This document shows positions 62,714-64,000 of a stretch of DNA of 64,000 nucleotides, piece after piece (the stretch's first letter is position 1; each line of letters begins with the position of its first letter). The DNA is from Ryuthela nishihirai. Its lineage: Eukaryota; Arthropoda; Arachnida; Araneae; Heptathelidae. The stretch is from NCBI GenBank assembly GCA_038380435.1, contig JAWZYU010000025.1, forward strand, positions 43,656,691-43,720,690, read 5' to 3'. Under the pieces are notes generated by a model. The model was not told the origin of the DNA. It ran no database searches and saw only the letters and a program-made list of their open reading frames with translations. Both the position numbers and the translations under genes were made by a program.

Positions 62714-64000
62714 TCATCATCATCATCATCATCATCCTCAAGCAGCCATGGGCTACGGAGGTCCAACCAGACCGTGCAATTTAGTTCTCCAAGCAAGTCT
62801 ATCCTGAGCTACATCTACTGCATCTGGCCACTGCACACCAATTCTAACAAGGTCCTGTTTAACATTGTCTGCCCACCGCATCCTAGGTCTCCCCTTCTTT
62901 CTGAGGCCTTTAGGCACACTGTTCATAACCCTATTCGCCAATCTATAATTATTCATACGGGCAACATGGCCAAACCAACGGAGTCTCTCTCTGCACAATA
63001 TGCTGCTTAAAGGAGGTTGCAAACTCCTTTGTCTAATCTCATCATTAGTTACAAAGTTGAACCACCTAATGCCCAAGATACTGCATAAGCATCTGGAATC
63101 AAAAGCATCTAGTTTCCTGTTATCTTGTTTACAAAGTGTCCAGGTTTCACTACCATAACTAACCCTAGAAAGAACCAAACTATTATACAGTCTAATTTTA
63201 GTATTTAGGTGTATACGCCTATTTCTCCACACTCTCCATAGGTTCTTAAAAGTCCCGGCAGCAATCCCTATTCGTCTGTTAATCTCATGCCGCACATCAC
63301 CATTATCTGTTACATAGCTCCCAAGATAATTAAACTGTGACACCTGCTCAAGACTGCAACCATTCAGATTAACTGAATCACAGCCTGCCTGACCAATTTT
63401 CATCACTTTAGTTTTCTCTCTGTTTATAACCAAACCTACTCTACTACCAGTCTCATCAACAGCTCGAATGAAAGAGTTCATCTCATCAACATCATTTGCC
63501 AAAAGGGCTAAATCATCAGCATAATCTAAATCAGAAATTTTCGTATCTCCAGCCCATTTAAGGCCAAAATCTTTCCCTTGAAGTGAATTTCGCATAACAT
63601 AATCAATAACCAAGCTAAAGAGAAAAGGAGACAAAATGCACCCTTGTCGAACACCAGAAGTAATGCTAAACCAATTGCTACAAGCCTTACCAACTCTCAC
63701 ACACGACTCAGTGTTATTATAGAGAGCTTTCATAATGTTAACTAACTTGTCTGGTATACCATATGATCTCACAATCAACCACAAATTATGACGATCAACA
63801 GAGTCGAAAGCCTTTTTGAAATCAACAAAGCTAGCAACCAAAGGTTTCTGAAACTCTAAACATTTCTCAAGAATCTGCCTAAGTGAAAATATCTGATCCA
63901 CACATCCCCTACCACTTCTGAATCCACATTGCTCATCACGCAATTGACTGTCAACCAGATTCTTAATTCTATTAAGCACAATCATGGAAAGAACTTTACC
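62714..64000 (-). mobile_element. RTE-like LINE, 3' part, cut by the window end
   Basis: Starts with a CAT microsatellite (62,714-62,736), then CTCAAGCAGCCATGGGC. The rest of the element lies beyond 64,000. Sequence is very close to the copy at 18,324-21,613. Confidence 0.92.
62753..64000 (-). CDS. RTE-like reverse transcriptase, open to the window edge
   Basis: At least 415 codons without interruption. It has GKVLSMIVLNRI at the window edge, CGFRSGRGCVDQIFSLRQ, SFVDFKKAFDSVDR, GVRQGCILSPFLFSLVIDYV, the catalytic DLDYADDLALLA, INREKTKVMKIG (the place of the stop in the 18,588 copy), FNYLGSYVTD, LRWFGHVARM and the terminal GLVGPP. The ATG at 63,983-63,985 is inside the RT domain and is not the true start. 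No RNase H follows. Whether the endonuclease is intact must be read beyond the window. It is the best candidate here for an active source copy. Confidence 0.9.
   Translation of the reverse strand, partial: GKVLSMIVLNRIKNLVDSQLRDEQCGFRSGRGCVDQIFSLRQILEKCLEFQKPLVASFVDFKKAFDSVDRHNLWLIVRSYGIPDKLVNIMKALYNNTESCVRVGKACSNWFSITSGVRQGCILSPFLFSLVIDYVMRNSLQGKDFGLKWAGDTKISDLDYADDLALLANDVDEMNSFIRAVDETGSRVGLVINREKTKVMKIGQAGCDSVNLNGCSLEQVSQFNYLGSYVTDNGDVRHEINRRIGIAAGTFKNLWRVWRNRRIHLNTKIRLYNSLVLSRVSYGSETWTLCKQDNRKLDAFDSRCLCSILGIRWFNFVTNDEIRQRSLQPPLSSILCRERLRWFGHVARMNNYRLANRVMNSVPKGLRKKGRPRMRWADNVKQDLVRIGVQWPDAVDVAQDRLAWRTKLHGLVGPP

Overview
This is non-coding, repeat-dominated nuclear DNA from a eukaryote. 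An arthropod is the best guess, because the window combines tRNA-headed SINEs, RTE-like and CR1/Jockey-group LINEs, and Tc1/mariner-, hAT- and piggyBac-like non-autonomous elements, all in AT-rich DNA. The sequence alone does not fix the order. I see no convincing host gene with exons, no rRNA, no functional tRNA, no operon and no CRISPR array. Nearly all open reading frames are passengers in repeats.

Two SINE families dominate. SINE-A (about 385 bp; 21 recognisable copies plus one very old relative) has a Met-tRNA-like head with pol III A and B boxes, a conserved central block (GGATGGGACGTTAAG ... CACGTTAAAGAAC) and an AACAACCCAACCC tail. Most copies have clear target-site duplications of 9-15 bp. 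SINE-B (about 200 bp) has a head with TGGCCGAGTGG and GGTTCGAGCCC boxes and ends in CAAGCAGCTGCTTGAGG plus a TATTTATTT tail. Its last 11 bases before the tail match the 3' end of the RTE-like LINE in this window, which suggests that LINE mobilises it.

Layout. 1-3.1 kb: SINE fragments and a piggyBac-like MITE. 3.45-8.08 kb: a 2.2-kb tandem duplication carrying a 46-bp minisatellite and a CR1-like LINE 3' end. 8.4-17.3 kb: SINEs, a hairpin-module array with Tc1/mariner-like termini, an LTR-like stretch and LINE fragments. 18.3-21.6 kb: a nearly complete but broken RTE-like LINE. 22.35-28.28 kb: 52 copies of a 114-bp minisatellite, open in one + and two - frames for almost 2,000 codons. 28.7-36 kb: SINEs, a head-to-tail MITE array, a mariner-type helix-turn-helix remnant and a hAT MITE. 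36.5-39.6 kb: nested LINE remnants on the minus strand. 40.36-41.69 kb: a 32-bp minisatellite inside an older degenerate repeat. 42.05-43.03 kb: a long inverted repeat split by a SINE-A. 44.8-46.0 kb: an RNase H remnant and a hAT MITE. 48.3-52 kb: a second long RTE copy. 53.3-59.2 kb: SINE-B/hairpin mosaics, a 28-bp array beside a LINE 3' end, further LINE remnants and an intact Tc1/mariner-like MITE. 59.3-62.6 kb: a hAT MITE, SINEs and a small GC-richer open frame split by a SINE. 62.7-64 kb: the best-preserved RTE reverse transcriptase, cut by the window edge.

The least ordinary structure is a chimera. A compact double-hairpin module, which elsewhere forms the interior of Tc1/mariner-like MITEs, is fused at constant junctions to the 3' half of SINE-B. 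The fused unit occurs at four places in the window, twice in tandem. Constant junctions imply one fusion event followed by amplification. All functional and clade statements are from motif reading; no database or folding computation was run.
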